Positions 1-12,300 of a stretch of 64,000 nucleotides of DNA are shown one piece after another. The DNA is from Amyelois transitella (Eukaryota > Arthropoda > Insecta > Lepidoptera > Pyralidae): the NCBI RefSeq assembly GCF_032362555.1, contig NC_083535.1, forward strand, positions 13,392,001 through 13,456,000, given 5' to 3'. Below the pieces are notes generated by a model. It saw only the letters and a program-made list of their open reading frames with translations. It was not told where the DNA came from and did no database searches. Position 1 is the stretch's first letter, and each line of letters begins with the position of its first letter. The position numbers were made by a program, and so were the translations under genes.

Positions 1-137
1 ATCCCATTTGAATTATTTTATTTCTTTTGCAACAATTTTACATAAAAAGTGGAAGCAAGATTTTTTATTTTTGTGATGTGATGGCCACTCCCTTTTCAAT
101 TATGACAGCCATAACTATAAATTATTTCTTTATCTAG

Positions 138-350
138 AATTGGATCCGGGAGTCGGTGGCATTCATCTGGGTTGGTTGGTGCGTTCAAACCCTCTCTGGC
201 CCAAGTGCGTTTGGCTCAATCCTCCATTCGTTTGCTTCAAGAGTTGGAAGAAAAGGGAAGACCTACCGGATGGAAACAATGCGGGTCCCTACTGCTGGCA
301 CGCACTCGGGACCGGATGACTGTCTACAGGAGGATGAAGAGCCAGTCGGT
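138..350 (+). CDS. PDPR: PDPR exon 1 of the window
   Basis: Acceptor TATCTAG precedes and donor GTATGT follows at 351. Encodes GSGSRWHSSGLVGAFKPSLA then LLARTRDRMTVYRR, the FAD-domain segment just after the dinucleotide-binding motif. The first base completes a split codon and the last two bases (gt) open the next. Confidence 0.88.
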
Positions 351-3300
351 GTATGTATCATGTCATTTATTCTTTAACTCTCAACATCATCAGTCCTGGT
401 GTTTGTTCTGGTTGCTTCCTTTTATGTGAGGAGACTGGGCCCCGCCCATGTCATCGATCTTCTTCGTCTTAGCAGAGTCACAATTACATCCTCAACTTTC
501 TGAAAAGGAGCATAGGGTTCGCTTTTTGAACATGATCCTGGATTGGGTAAGTCATGTGGACCCATGACATCGAGGAAGGAGTAGGACTATAAATGAAGTC
601 CTCAAGCCCCTTTTACCATCAAACGCACTTTGCTTTGTAAAGGAGCTGAGTCCTACCAATTACTGAAGAGGAATCAGCACACTTAGTACAAAAAGGGTGG
701 GGTCATACATACATACATAAATAAATCACGCCTCTTTCCCGGTAAGGTAGGCAGGGACTACATTTTTCGACTTAGCACAATCCCATAGGGCGTGGTCAAT
801 TGTGGACATGTGGTCTAAAAAAGAAGAAAATTCCTTTATCTCACTCTAATTTTATTACTTTGTTGTAAATAGACATACATACATAAATCACGCCTCTTTC
901 CCGTAGGGGTAGGCAGAGATCCCTGCATACTTCTTTTGGTTCATCCACATTCACAACTCTTCATGCTCATTGGTTACCGGTACTCTTGACCTTTAGCCAG
1001 AATGTCTCTGATTTCTTCAGAATATGTTCATCTGCTCCACAAGTCCCATTCACACTCCCTTTGTATATTTGCTTAGTCAACCTTCTTTCATTTCTCCTCT
1101 CGAATTGACTACTCATTAATAGAAGTTTTGTGATCAGTATCAAGTGACAAGAGAGTTGGTGGTCGAATTGATAAGGTGTTAGAACCTGCAATACACATAA
1201 AAGCACAGGTTATCCCACCTCAGCACTGCACCAATCTCTTTAAAGTTATGTTCATTAGTTTAAATAACACCTAGCTCTTGTGAAGAGTTTCCATAATCAT
1301 AAAGGCAGCGCACATAAAAAGTATTGAGGATGCTTTATAAATAATTAATAATTTCTAAATAAGAAGTTTTAAAATTATGTCCTTAACAATAGTGTTCTAA
1401 ATAGGCAAATAAAAAAAAAATTGCAATCCATTCATAAGAATCATCAGATAAACTAGTTACTTGCAAACACACATTGATTGGGAGAGTGCTAATGAAATGC
1501 TAACAAACAGTTATGATTATGTGTCCAATATAACATTTTCATTACTAACTTGTTAATTGAAGCTAAATAAAATATTACAACACGACAAATGATAATAATT
1601 GAGTGCTAATAAACAATCTGTAATGTTGGTGCATAAGGATTTTACTGTCGATCCTTTGTGGTGGCGGTACCATTAGTACCATTTTGTAGTTTTAAAGATA
1701 ATAAGCATACATACATACATAGACAGGGACAGACGCTGGAAGCTACTTTTCTCTATACAACGTAGTGAAGAACTGATTTTAATTCAATACTATACCTTCA
1801 CCCAGACAGATCGTGGGGCATCCCATGCGAGCTGGTGTCGCCCAAACGCTGCCAGGAGCTCTGGCCCATGCTGAACGTGGAAGACATTCTCGGGGGCCTG
1901 TGGATACCTGGGGACGGGGTTGGCGACCCCCATCTGTTGTGCATGTCCCTGATGAAGGAAGCTGTGGCTAATGGTGGGTGGAGACGGGTCTTGTAACCTC
2001 GATGATGTGTCCTTTAATATCTGACTAAATTTGACTGGTTTATCTGAACGGATAAACCTATTTTTTTTGTGTTTTTTAATAACGGCGAATATAGCAGTGC
2101 GTGATGATAATCAGAAGAAGATGGCCGTCACGCCACAAAATGGCGGATTACATATTTTGTCGCCACGCCCTTGTTATGAGTATTAAATAAAAGCGATTGA
2201 AGATTATAATAGCAGAACATTTAATTACAATAAAATTATGTTGGGGTTTTAAAATTTTTAATTAAATTGCAGTTTACATTTCTCCTTTTTATACCATAAG
2301 GAACGCTATTAGCCCACCACTAATTACATAAGTGTCTGTTCTATTGAAATTGAATGTGTTTTCAGATTTGTCTTTATACGGCCATGAGAAAAAAAAGTGA
2401 AAAAAAAAATTAAGAGTATTAAGTATCTGTGTGTGATCAAAATGGCCTATTCTTATCCTATTTGTTTCTGCCCGAAAAATACGAACTATGAAGTAAAACA
2501 AAAACTATCATGAATTGGATTTCAATTGGAACTTTGAGATATTCTGTCGAATTTAAGAATTTTTTTTTGGGCTGTATATTTTTTTCGGGGTTTTTTATAC
2601 CTGATGGTTAGCAAGGTGGGGTCTTAGGTGGTGCTTGCAAGCTCAAATAACGCCTATCTATTCACTGTTGCCTTTTATTCAATAAGTTTATTGATTGAAT
2701 GTAATGTACCAGTGAATAAGTATTATTGTTACATTCTTAACAAATCGCGTTTTTTTTAATGAAACTATAAAAATAATCTATCTCTCTTTTTTAACTTTAG
2801 TATATTACAGTTCTATTTACATCCACTATAATATATAACATACATACATACATATGGTCACGTCTATATCCCTTGCGGGGTAGACAGAGCCAATAGTCTT
2901 GAAAAGACTGAATGGCCACCTTCAGCTATTTGGCTTAATGATAGAATTGAGATTCAAATAGTGACAGATTGCTAGCCCATCGCCTAAAAAGAATCCCAAG
3001 TTTGTAAGCCTATCCCTTAGTCGCCTTTTACGACATCCATGGGAAAGAGATGGAGTGGTCCTATTCTTTTTTATATTGGTGCCGGGAACCACACGGCACT
3101 ATAATATATTATTACTGGTTATTACTATATTTGTATACGTACACTTGAACACGATACACCGCCCGGCAACCTGCACTGCATTACCGGGAACTCAATTGCT
3201 ATCTATTAAGCTAATGTGCCCGAAACCGCCGAGCTTGCATGAAGAGAGTTATGAATGTGGATGAAGCAAAGGAAGTATGCAGGGATCGTGGCAAGTGGAA

Positions 3301-6300
3301 AGAGGTAGTCTCTGCCTACCCCTCCGGGAAAGAGGCGTGAGTTTATGTATGTATGTATGTAAGCTATTGACACACTGGATGCGTTGGTTCATATAGTGGT
3401 GGCCAGGAGTTTATTCATAAAGATACATCGGCTATATAGGTGCTATTTTTTTTATGGAAAGATTTTTTAAGTTTATTAGCAACTAGATGTGCCCGCGACT
3501 TCTTCCGCGTGGAATAGTTGTTTTGGGCATCATTGAAGCCCTCAAGGATGAATAATTTTTCCCCGTTTTTTTTTTTCTATATATTCCATTATTTCTTTGC
3601 TCCTTATAGTTGCAGCGTGATTTTATATACCTAACCTAAAGCCTTCCTCGATAAATGGTCTATTTAACGCAAAAATAATTTTTCAATTCGAACCTGTAGT
3701 TCTTGAGATTAGCGCGTTCAAACAAACAAACAAACTCTTCAGCTTTATAATATTACTATAGATTAAGATAAAATAAGCTGAGAGATTTCCAATAAAAATA
3801 AATATATATTAATTTTTATAATAAAGACAGCGAAGCGTTGGAGGTCAATGCTTGATGCGGATAAGGGCAAAGGTTTTAACTGGATTTACTTAAGTGGTCA
3901 ACAATAAACAAAGTTTGCTCAGTGAGACTGTTGAGGGGTTAAGCAAACGTCTCGATGGCGACCCAGGGAGAGGACGCGACCGGGACTAAATCTGATTAAT
4001 TAACGATTTGCGTTCAATATGACCTGAGCGCTTGTTACATAGTATACCTATAGGTATTTTCCATATTTGCGCGTTCCTATTTGCACCCTTCACCACCATA
4101 TATGCTTCGGGTGTTCATAACATAACATATAATCACGTCTATATCCCTTGCGGGGTAGATATAGCCAACAGTCGTCAAAAGACTGAAAGGCCACGTTCAG
4201 ATGTTTGGCTTAATGATAGAATTGACATTCAAATAGTGACAGATTGCTAGCCATTCGCCTAAAAGAAGAATCCCAAGCCTTAGCCAAGTATATCCCTTAG
4301 TCGCCTTTTACGACATCAATGGTAAAGAGATGGAGTGGTCCTTTTTGATTTTGGTGCCGGGAACCGCACGGCACCAAACGTTCACCTTCCAACACTACCT
4401 TTCTGTGCGTACAAAGCATCCAGTGTGTCATACCCCTTACGCGCTCCGAACGAGCGAGTCACAAGTAATGCAAGTATGGAATTTAAGGTGTGGGCGTGAT
4501 GGAGGATTGTGCTGTGACAGCCGTCCTCTCGAAAGACGAGCGGGTCTCGGGCGTGGAGACCACGCGCGGCGCGATCCAGTGCGAGTATTTCGTCAACTGC
4601 GCAGGATTCTGGGCGCGGCAGGTGGGTGGCCATGTTTCACTTTTGACACTCTGTGACAATTTGTTTTTTTTTTTTAATGTGGTATCTAGGGAAGCGTTGG
4701 ACTACGGCGGTTAGATGGATCGGTGATAATAAGTGTTCAGAAGCTTCCTTTAATTTGATTTTTTTTATTAGAGAAACGTAACATATAGTAACGTCTATCC
4801 TTATCTTTATCCCTTGCGGGGTAGACAGAGCCAACAGTCTTGAAAGGACTGAAAGGTCATGATCAGCTGTTAGGCTTAATGATAGAATTGAGATTCAAAT
4901 AGTGACAGGTTGCTAATCCATCGCCTAAAAGAAGAATCGTAAGGTTATAAGCCTATCCCTTAATCGCCTTTTACGACATCCATGGTAAAATTATACGTTT
5001 TAAACACTTCTGTTGTATCATCCAATGTTCCATCAATAAAATCCATCCAATGGGAACTGCGGTTCCCCAGGCACCACACCTAGCCTGGCGGAAGATCTTC
5101 CCTTTGGTAGCGGTCGAGCCGAATCATCGCTCCTGCTATAGTACTTTTATACATACACAAATTTATCTATAATGTAGACAATGTGCATTCGTCCACGATT
5201 TAGATTTAAAAGATCTATATTTGTAAATTGACGTCCGATGAAAATGCTGCAGTGTAGTTTGTTCCGCCGCTTCTTCTAAACATGCGCTTTGGAAGCGGTA
5301 GTAGTTGTAATTAGATTTAAGTTATGTGACGTCAATAAGTAATACCTTGTATTCAATTTTGAAAATAAATCTATACTATTCTATATCGATTACTTGTGTT
5401 GTGCATATACATACTTAACATAAACAACTTATACATTGTTTTTTACCCAAAATCACATAAAATATTTTATGTACTTATCATGTCCAGTGACACTTTCAGA
5501 AAAAAAAATAACAGGATAGCCTAGATATAGCCATTTGTTTTGTTTAGGTTGGCCAACTTGCCCGGCCTCAAGTGAAGGTGCCCCTTCTCCCCTGCGAGCA
5601 TTACTACCTGCACACGAAACCGATTGAGAACCTCCATCCTATGACACCAGGTAAGTTGGCTTCTGTGGTCACCAGTTCACCAGGGCAGTGCCGGGAACGT
5701 TGTTCGATTGGAGTCGGAAGAAATATTGGTGCATACATTTACTGTGGATTTAAATTAAGTAGTAGAATTGATAGGAATTTCATGGATATGAGATTTTCAA
5801 ATATTGTCCTCATGTAAATAAATTTATTTGTTTTCTTTTATGAGAATAAATTCTTTAACAACAAAATTGCATGGGTGATCGAAATATATATATATATATA
5901 GACGAACGCCAAAGTAAAGTAAGTATGCAGAGATCATGGCAAGTGGAAGGATGTAGTCTCTGCCTACCCCTCCGGAAAAGAGGCGTGATTTTATGTATGT
6001 AGACCAACGCCTGGTTGAGGATGTGTGGAGAATTATTCAACACTAGCTGTGCCCGCGACTTTGTCCGCGTGGAATAGTTGTTTTGGGCATCATTGAAGCC
6101 CTCAAGGATGAATAATTATCCCCGTTTTTTTTTTCCACATTTTCCATTATTTCTTCGCTCCTAAGAGCGTGATGTTATATAGCTTAAAGCCTTCCTCGAT
6201 AAATGGTCTATTCAACGCAGAAGTTTTCAATTCGAACCAGTAGTTCCTGAAATTAGCGCGTTGCAACAAACAAACTCTTCAGCTTTATAATATTAGTATA

Positions 6301-9300
6301 GATTAAAGGATTTTCAATTGTGCCAGTTGTACGGGACCCCGACGGCTACATTTACTTGCGAGAGCGGGACGGCTGCATCCTGGCCGGCGGATTCGAACCT
6401 GTAGCCAAACCTGTCTACGAGGAAGATAGTAAGTTTTATACATTTTGTATTAGGTACTTGCCTTACGAAATGAGACGACTTTTTGTGTTTCTATGATACT
6501 AGCTGTCCCGGCAAACGTTGTTTTGCATGTTGGCCGTTTCTCAGACCTAATCAATATGCTCACAAAATTTCATGAGAATCGGTCAAGCCGTTTCGGAATA
6601 GTACGGGAACGAACATTGTCATATGATAATTTTATATCTATGATATAAAGTGGAAGACCGTAGAATTAGACTTCATTTTGTTAATGTTCCCAACAAGTAA
6701 ATGTAATGAAATGTAATGCAATTTTACAAGAAAAATTTAGTATAGTACCCAAAATAAAGATATTTTTTTTTTAAATATTGAGACTTATTCATTTCAATAT
6801 AAAGTCAACTGTCGAATTTAGTCCTCCCCCAAATACTTTTCCACCTTATTACATATAACCGTCTTGCATCCGGTCTACTTGCAACCTTAAATTAAAATAA
6901 AGCCTTTGCACCACCAAATGATGTGCCAATCGGTAGGTACGCGATCCAGTGAAAAAGTGAGTACCTATAATTTTCTAATTTCTTTTAGTCCAAGACTCGT
7001 CCCAGCGTTGCGTCGCCGAGGACTGGGATCAGTTCCACGTGCTACTTCAGGAACTGCTGAAACGCGTGCCAGCTCTCAGCGAGGCTGTTCTTCATAAATT
7101 ATGCAACGGACTCGAAGCATTCTCCCCGGACTGCAAATGGATCGTTGGCGAAGCGCCGGAGGTCAGCTGCTTATTTTTGTTTTAACTCGTATACGTATTG
7201 ATTTAGAGATCATTTTCATGTGTTGCTCCGTTTAATATTGTTCTTCTTAACCTGCAAACGAACGAAATATTCCCCTGCGTTGCAAGTGGATATCGAAGTA
7301 CTAGAGCTGGTTCTTCTTTTATCTAGGTCATTTTGTCATATTGGTCAACTGACTGACTTCTTTCTTCTTCTGCCCGGATTAGTGGATCGTCGGAGTAGCA
7401 CCGGACGTCAGACGGCATTTTTAAATGTGTAACGAACCAATTTTGGAAAATCGACTGTCACAAATAACGGATGAATCGTAAAATCGACTGTCACAAATAA
7501 AGAATGAATCGGAAAATCGACTGTCACAAATACGGATGAATCGGAAAATCGACTGTCACAAATAACGAATGAATAGGAAAATCGACTGTCACAAATACGG
7601 ATGAATCGGAAAATCGACGTCACAAATAACGGACGAATCGGAAAATCGACTGTCACAAATAACGATGATTTTATTATGCATTGAATGGGTCATATTGCAA
7701 ATGAGCTAATTAATTGAAGCATGTTGCAGATAAAACGAACTGAATTCTGCCGAATCTTGTTCAGGACTTGGCCACATCGGAACGATTAAAAATAGCTTAG
7801 AACGCCAACTAATCACAAGACAAGATAATCGGTTCCAACTTTCAGGATCTACAATGCCACAGACAGACACACATAGCTGTGTGTGTCTGTCTGCGGCACC
7901 GTGGCTCCTACATACCTTCACGTTGAACTGAACTGGAAACTAGGATGATGAAGAACAATATGTGGATTTGGATTCAATCAAAGCTGCTTCGTAACGCTCG
8001 ATCTCGCGGATTCAGCGGGCAGGCGGCTGAGTTCAGTCGGGCTAAATTCGTGTCATCGGGCGTTACGTGGCTGCCGGTATGCGACGGAGATCCAGCGAGC
8101 GTTGCGCCTGCGCATATGTCAAGACTGGCTTTATGATGATGTACGTCTGCGAAGCTGAAACTAGAATAGCAATTGATACATCCATACATGCGTATGGTCA
8201 CGTCTATACAGGGTGACTTTTAATTCAACTGCATAAATTTAACTGTTAAGTGTACTCATCTGTAGGATATTTAAAAACGTTAAAAGAAAAATATCGGTTC
8301 ATATTTCAGAAAGTACGAAAAAAAAATAAAAGTATCAAAATCCACGATACGTCATATCACCCCGGCCGGCGGAAAAGCGACGCGTAAGATTCAGAGGTCA
8401 ACGACACAATTCATTCAGCTGAGCGATCTCGACAACTCTGTACTTTAATTGATCTTGATACTAGAAAAATAATTTATTTTTCAGACATTTATTTAAATGT
8501 TTAGTGTTAGTTTATTTTTGTAGTATTGGTCTTTAATAAAGCGTGTGACGTAGTTTTTGAGGGTTTTTTAAATGTGAAAATGATGACGTTTAATTTAAAT
8601 AAAAATAGGCTCAAACAGCTCAGAAGCATGGGTATAGTCTATGTTTAAAAGGATGCAGTTGTTTTTAATGTCACCCTGTATATTTGTCATTTTTTCAGAA
8701 TGAAGATTTAACGGCAATTACATATTCGATTGATCGTTTTTTATACTCTATTATTTGTCCTGCCAAAACTGGCTTGTGTTAGCTACATTTAGTTTTTGGG
8801 TTTGAAATATGTACACTTGTTCATATCAGAGGTGGAATGCACATCTCACTTCTGATATCTATGACATTTTTTGTCATAATATTCTATACGTTCATTCATT
8901 CATTCATATAATCACGTCTATATCCCTCGCGGAGAAGATAGAAGCCAGAAGTCTTGAAAGACTGACAGGCCACGTTAAGCTGTGAGGCTTAATGATAGAA
9001 TTGAGATTCAAATAGTGATAGGTTGCTAGCCCATCGCCTTTAATTAAATTTGCCTAAGTCCTTTACTCACCTTTTACGACACCCATGGCAAAATGATGAA
9101 GTGTTTCTATTCTTTATTATATTGATGCCGGAAACCACACGGCACATGTATACGTATATTCTATACGTGTATGGAGTTAACATAGTTTATACATTCATAC
9201 ATACATAAAAATCACGCCTCTTTCCCGGAGGGGTAGGCAGAGACTACCTCTTTCCACGATCTCTGCATACTTCCTTCGCTTCATCCTTCAACATAGTTTA

Positions 9301-12300
9301 TATATATATATATTTATCAAATAGATATTCAACTACCACGTGGCTGCCGGCATGAAAACAGTGGGTATTTCGGCCGCGGGGGGAGTGGCAGAGGCGACGG
9401 TGGACGAAATAATCGACGGGTATACGAAATACGACATGTACGAGTTGGACATCAATCGATTTCTCGCTCTGCACAACAATAAGCGGTTTCTGAGGGACAG
9501 ACTCAAAGAGGTTCCAGGTTCGTGAAAAAAATATATATATATACAAGCTGTCCCGGCAAACGTTGTTTTGCCATATAAATAATAAGTTAATGTTAAGGGT
9601 GGACAACCCCTTTCACTAAGGGGTATGAAAAATAGATGTTGGCCGATTCTCAGACCTACTCAATACGCTCACAAAATTTCATGAGAATCGGTCAAACCGT
9701 TTTGGAGGAGTACGGAGACAAACATTGTGACACGAGAATTTTATACATACATACATAAAATCACGCCTCTTTCCTGGAGGGGTAGGCAAAGACTACCTCT
9801 TTCCACTTGCCACGATCTCTGCATACTTCCTTCGCTTCATCCACATTCATAACTCTCTTCATTCGGGTACTTTTGACCTGACCCTTTACCAGGACGTCCT
9901 TAATTTGATCAAGATATGTTCGTCTAGGTCTTCCCACTCCGACCTTTCCCTCCACACTCTCCATACATTCATACATACATATATTTACGTCTATATCCCT
10001 TGCGGGGTATATAGAGCCAACAATCTCAAAAAGACTGATAGGCCACGTTCAGCTGTTTGGCTTTAAGATAGAATTGAGATTCAAATAGTGACAGTTTGCT
10101 AGCCCATCGCCCAAAAAAAAGAATCCCTAGTTTGTAAGCCTATCTCTTAGTCGCCTTTTACGACATACACACGGCACAGTTAGTTACAAGATGAGTATAT
10201 TTTCTATAGATAAGCACTTTACTCAGGTATCCACTACGGCATGCCGTACCCCTTTGATGAGTTCGAGACTGGCAGGAACCTTCGCCTGTCACCCCTCTAC
10301 CCCACGTTGAGGGACAACGGCGCAGTGTTCGGTCAGGTCATGGGCTACGAGAGACCCACGTGGTTCGACACTGTTGGTGAGTGGAGGATTGTGATAATAC
10401 ATACATATACAGGGTGACTTTTAATTCAACTGCATAAATTTAACTGTTAAGTGTACTCATCTAAAGGATATTTAAAAACGTTAAAAGAAAAATATCGGTG
10501 CATATTTCAAAAAGTACGAAAAAAATAAAAGTATCAAAATCCACGATCCTAAATACGTCATATCACCCCAGCCGGCGGAAAAGCGACGCGTAAGATTCAG
10601 AGGTCAACGACACAATTCATTCAGCTGAGCGATCTCGACAACTCTGTACTTCACTTGATCTTGATACTAGAAAAATAATTTATTTTTCAGACATTTATTT
10701 ACATGTTTAGTTTTAATTTCTTTTTGTAGTATTGGTCTTTAATAAAACGTGTGACGTAGTTTTTGAGGGTTTTTTAAATGTGAAAATGATGACGTTTAAT
10801 TTAAATAAAAATAGGCTCAAACGGCTCAGAAGCATGGGTATAGTCTTTGTTTAAAAGGATGCAGTTGTTTTAAATGTCACCATGTATACGGGAAAAATTA
10901 CACAGATTGAGTTAGCCTCGATGTAAGTTCGAGACTTGTGTTACGAGACACTAACTCGACGATACTATATTTTATAATAAATACTTATATAGACCCAGGC
11001 CAATCAGAAAAAGTTCTTTTCTCTCTCATCATGCCCTGGCCGGGATTCGAACCCGGGACCTCCGGTGACACAGACAAGCGTACTACCACTGCGCCACAGG
11101 GGCCGTCAAAAGCTAATCTATACTAATATTATAAAGCTGAAGAGTTCGTTTGTTTGAACGCGCTAATCTCAGGAACTACTGGTTCGAATTGAAAAATTCT
11201 TTTTGCGTTGAATAGACCATTTATCGATGTAGGCTTTAGGCTATATAACATCACGCTGCAACTAACCGGAGCAAAGATATAATGGAATATGTGAAAAAGA
11301 ACGGGTTAAATTATTCAACCTTGAGGGCTTCAATGATGCCCAAATAAGTATTTATAATAAGGGACACCTTTTTTTGATATCTAATTTTCAAAATAAATCT
11401 ATTCTATGGTCGCGGTCCAACGTCAGCTTATTTATTAAAATGACACTATTTCTAATATATATAGAAACTCAGAAAGACACGCCGACCAAACCGCGCCCGT
11501 TCAAGATAGCGTACACGAAGACCTTCGGCAAGCCCCACTGGTTCGACACCGTGCAGAGAGAGTACTGGGCGTGCCGGGAGTCTGTCGGCCTCGCTGACTA
11601 CTCGTCGTTCACCAAAATTGATTTACAGGTAACTCGTCGTTCACCAAAATTGATTTACAGGTAACTCGTCGTTCACCAAAATTGATTTACAGGTAACTCG
11701 TCGTTCACCAAAATTGATTTACAGGTAGCTCGTCGTTCACCAAAATTGATTTACAGGTAACTCGTCGTTCACCAAAATTGATTTACATGTAACTCGTCGT
11801 TCACCAAAATTGATTTACATGTAACTCGTCGTTCACCAAAATTGATTTACAGGTAACTCGTCGTTCACCAAAATTGATTTACAGGTAACTCGTCGTTCAC
11901 CAAAATTGATTTACAGGTAACTCGTCGTTCACCAAAATTGATTTACAGGTAACTCGTCGTTCACCAAAATTGATTTACAGGTAACTCGTCGTTCACCAAA
12001 ATTGATTTACAGGTAACTCGTCGTTCACCAAAATTGATATACAGGTAACGTTGTGTTTGACTCATCGTTCACCAATATTGATAAACAGGTAACGTTATGG
12101 TTGACTCATTGTTCACCAAAATTGATATACAGGTGACGGTATGGTTGACTCATCGTTCACCTAATTTGATATACAGGTAACATTATGCTGGTTAGCAACC
12201 CGTGCCGTGTGGTTCCCGGCACCAATGCAAAAAAAGAATAGCACCACCACTCCATCTGTTTCCCATGGATGTCGTGAAAGGCGACTAAGGGTTACCCACA

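Noticed and set aside
7408..7656. Minus-strand ORF with repeated TVDFPIHPLFV
   Set aside because: It is the translated 33-bp minisatellite, with no start context or gene structure.
9761..9976. Minus-strand 71-residue ORF as a host gene
   Set aside because: It matches the C-terminal tail of a LINE reverse-transcriptase ORF that recurs as fragments across the window.
11599..12046. CRISPR-like array of 32-bp direct repeats
   Set aside because: Units are contiguous with no spacers, start inside a coding exon and lie in an insect nuclear gene.
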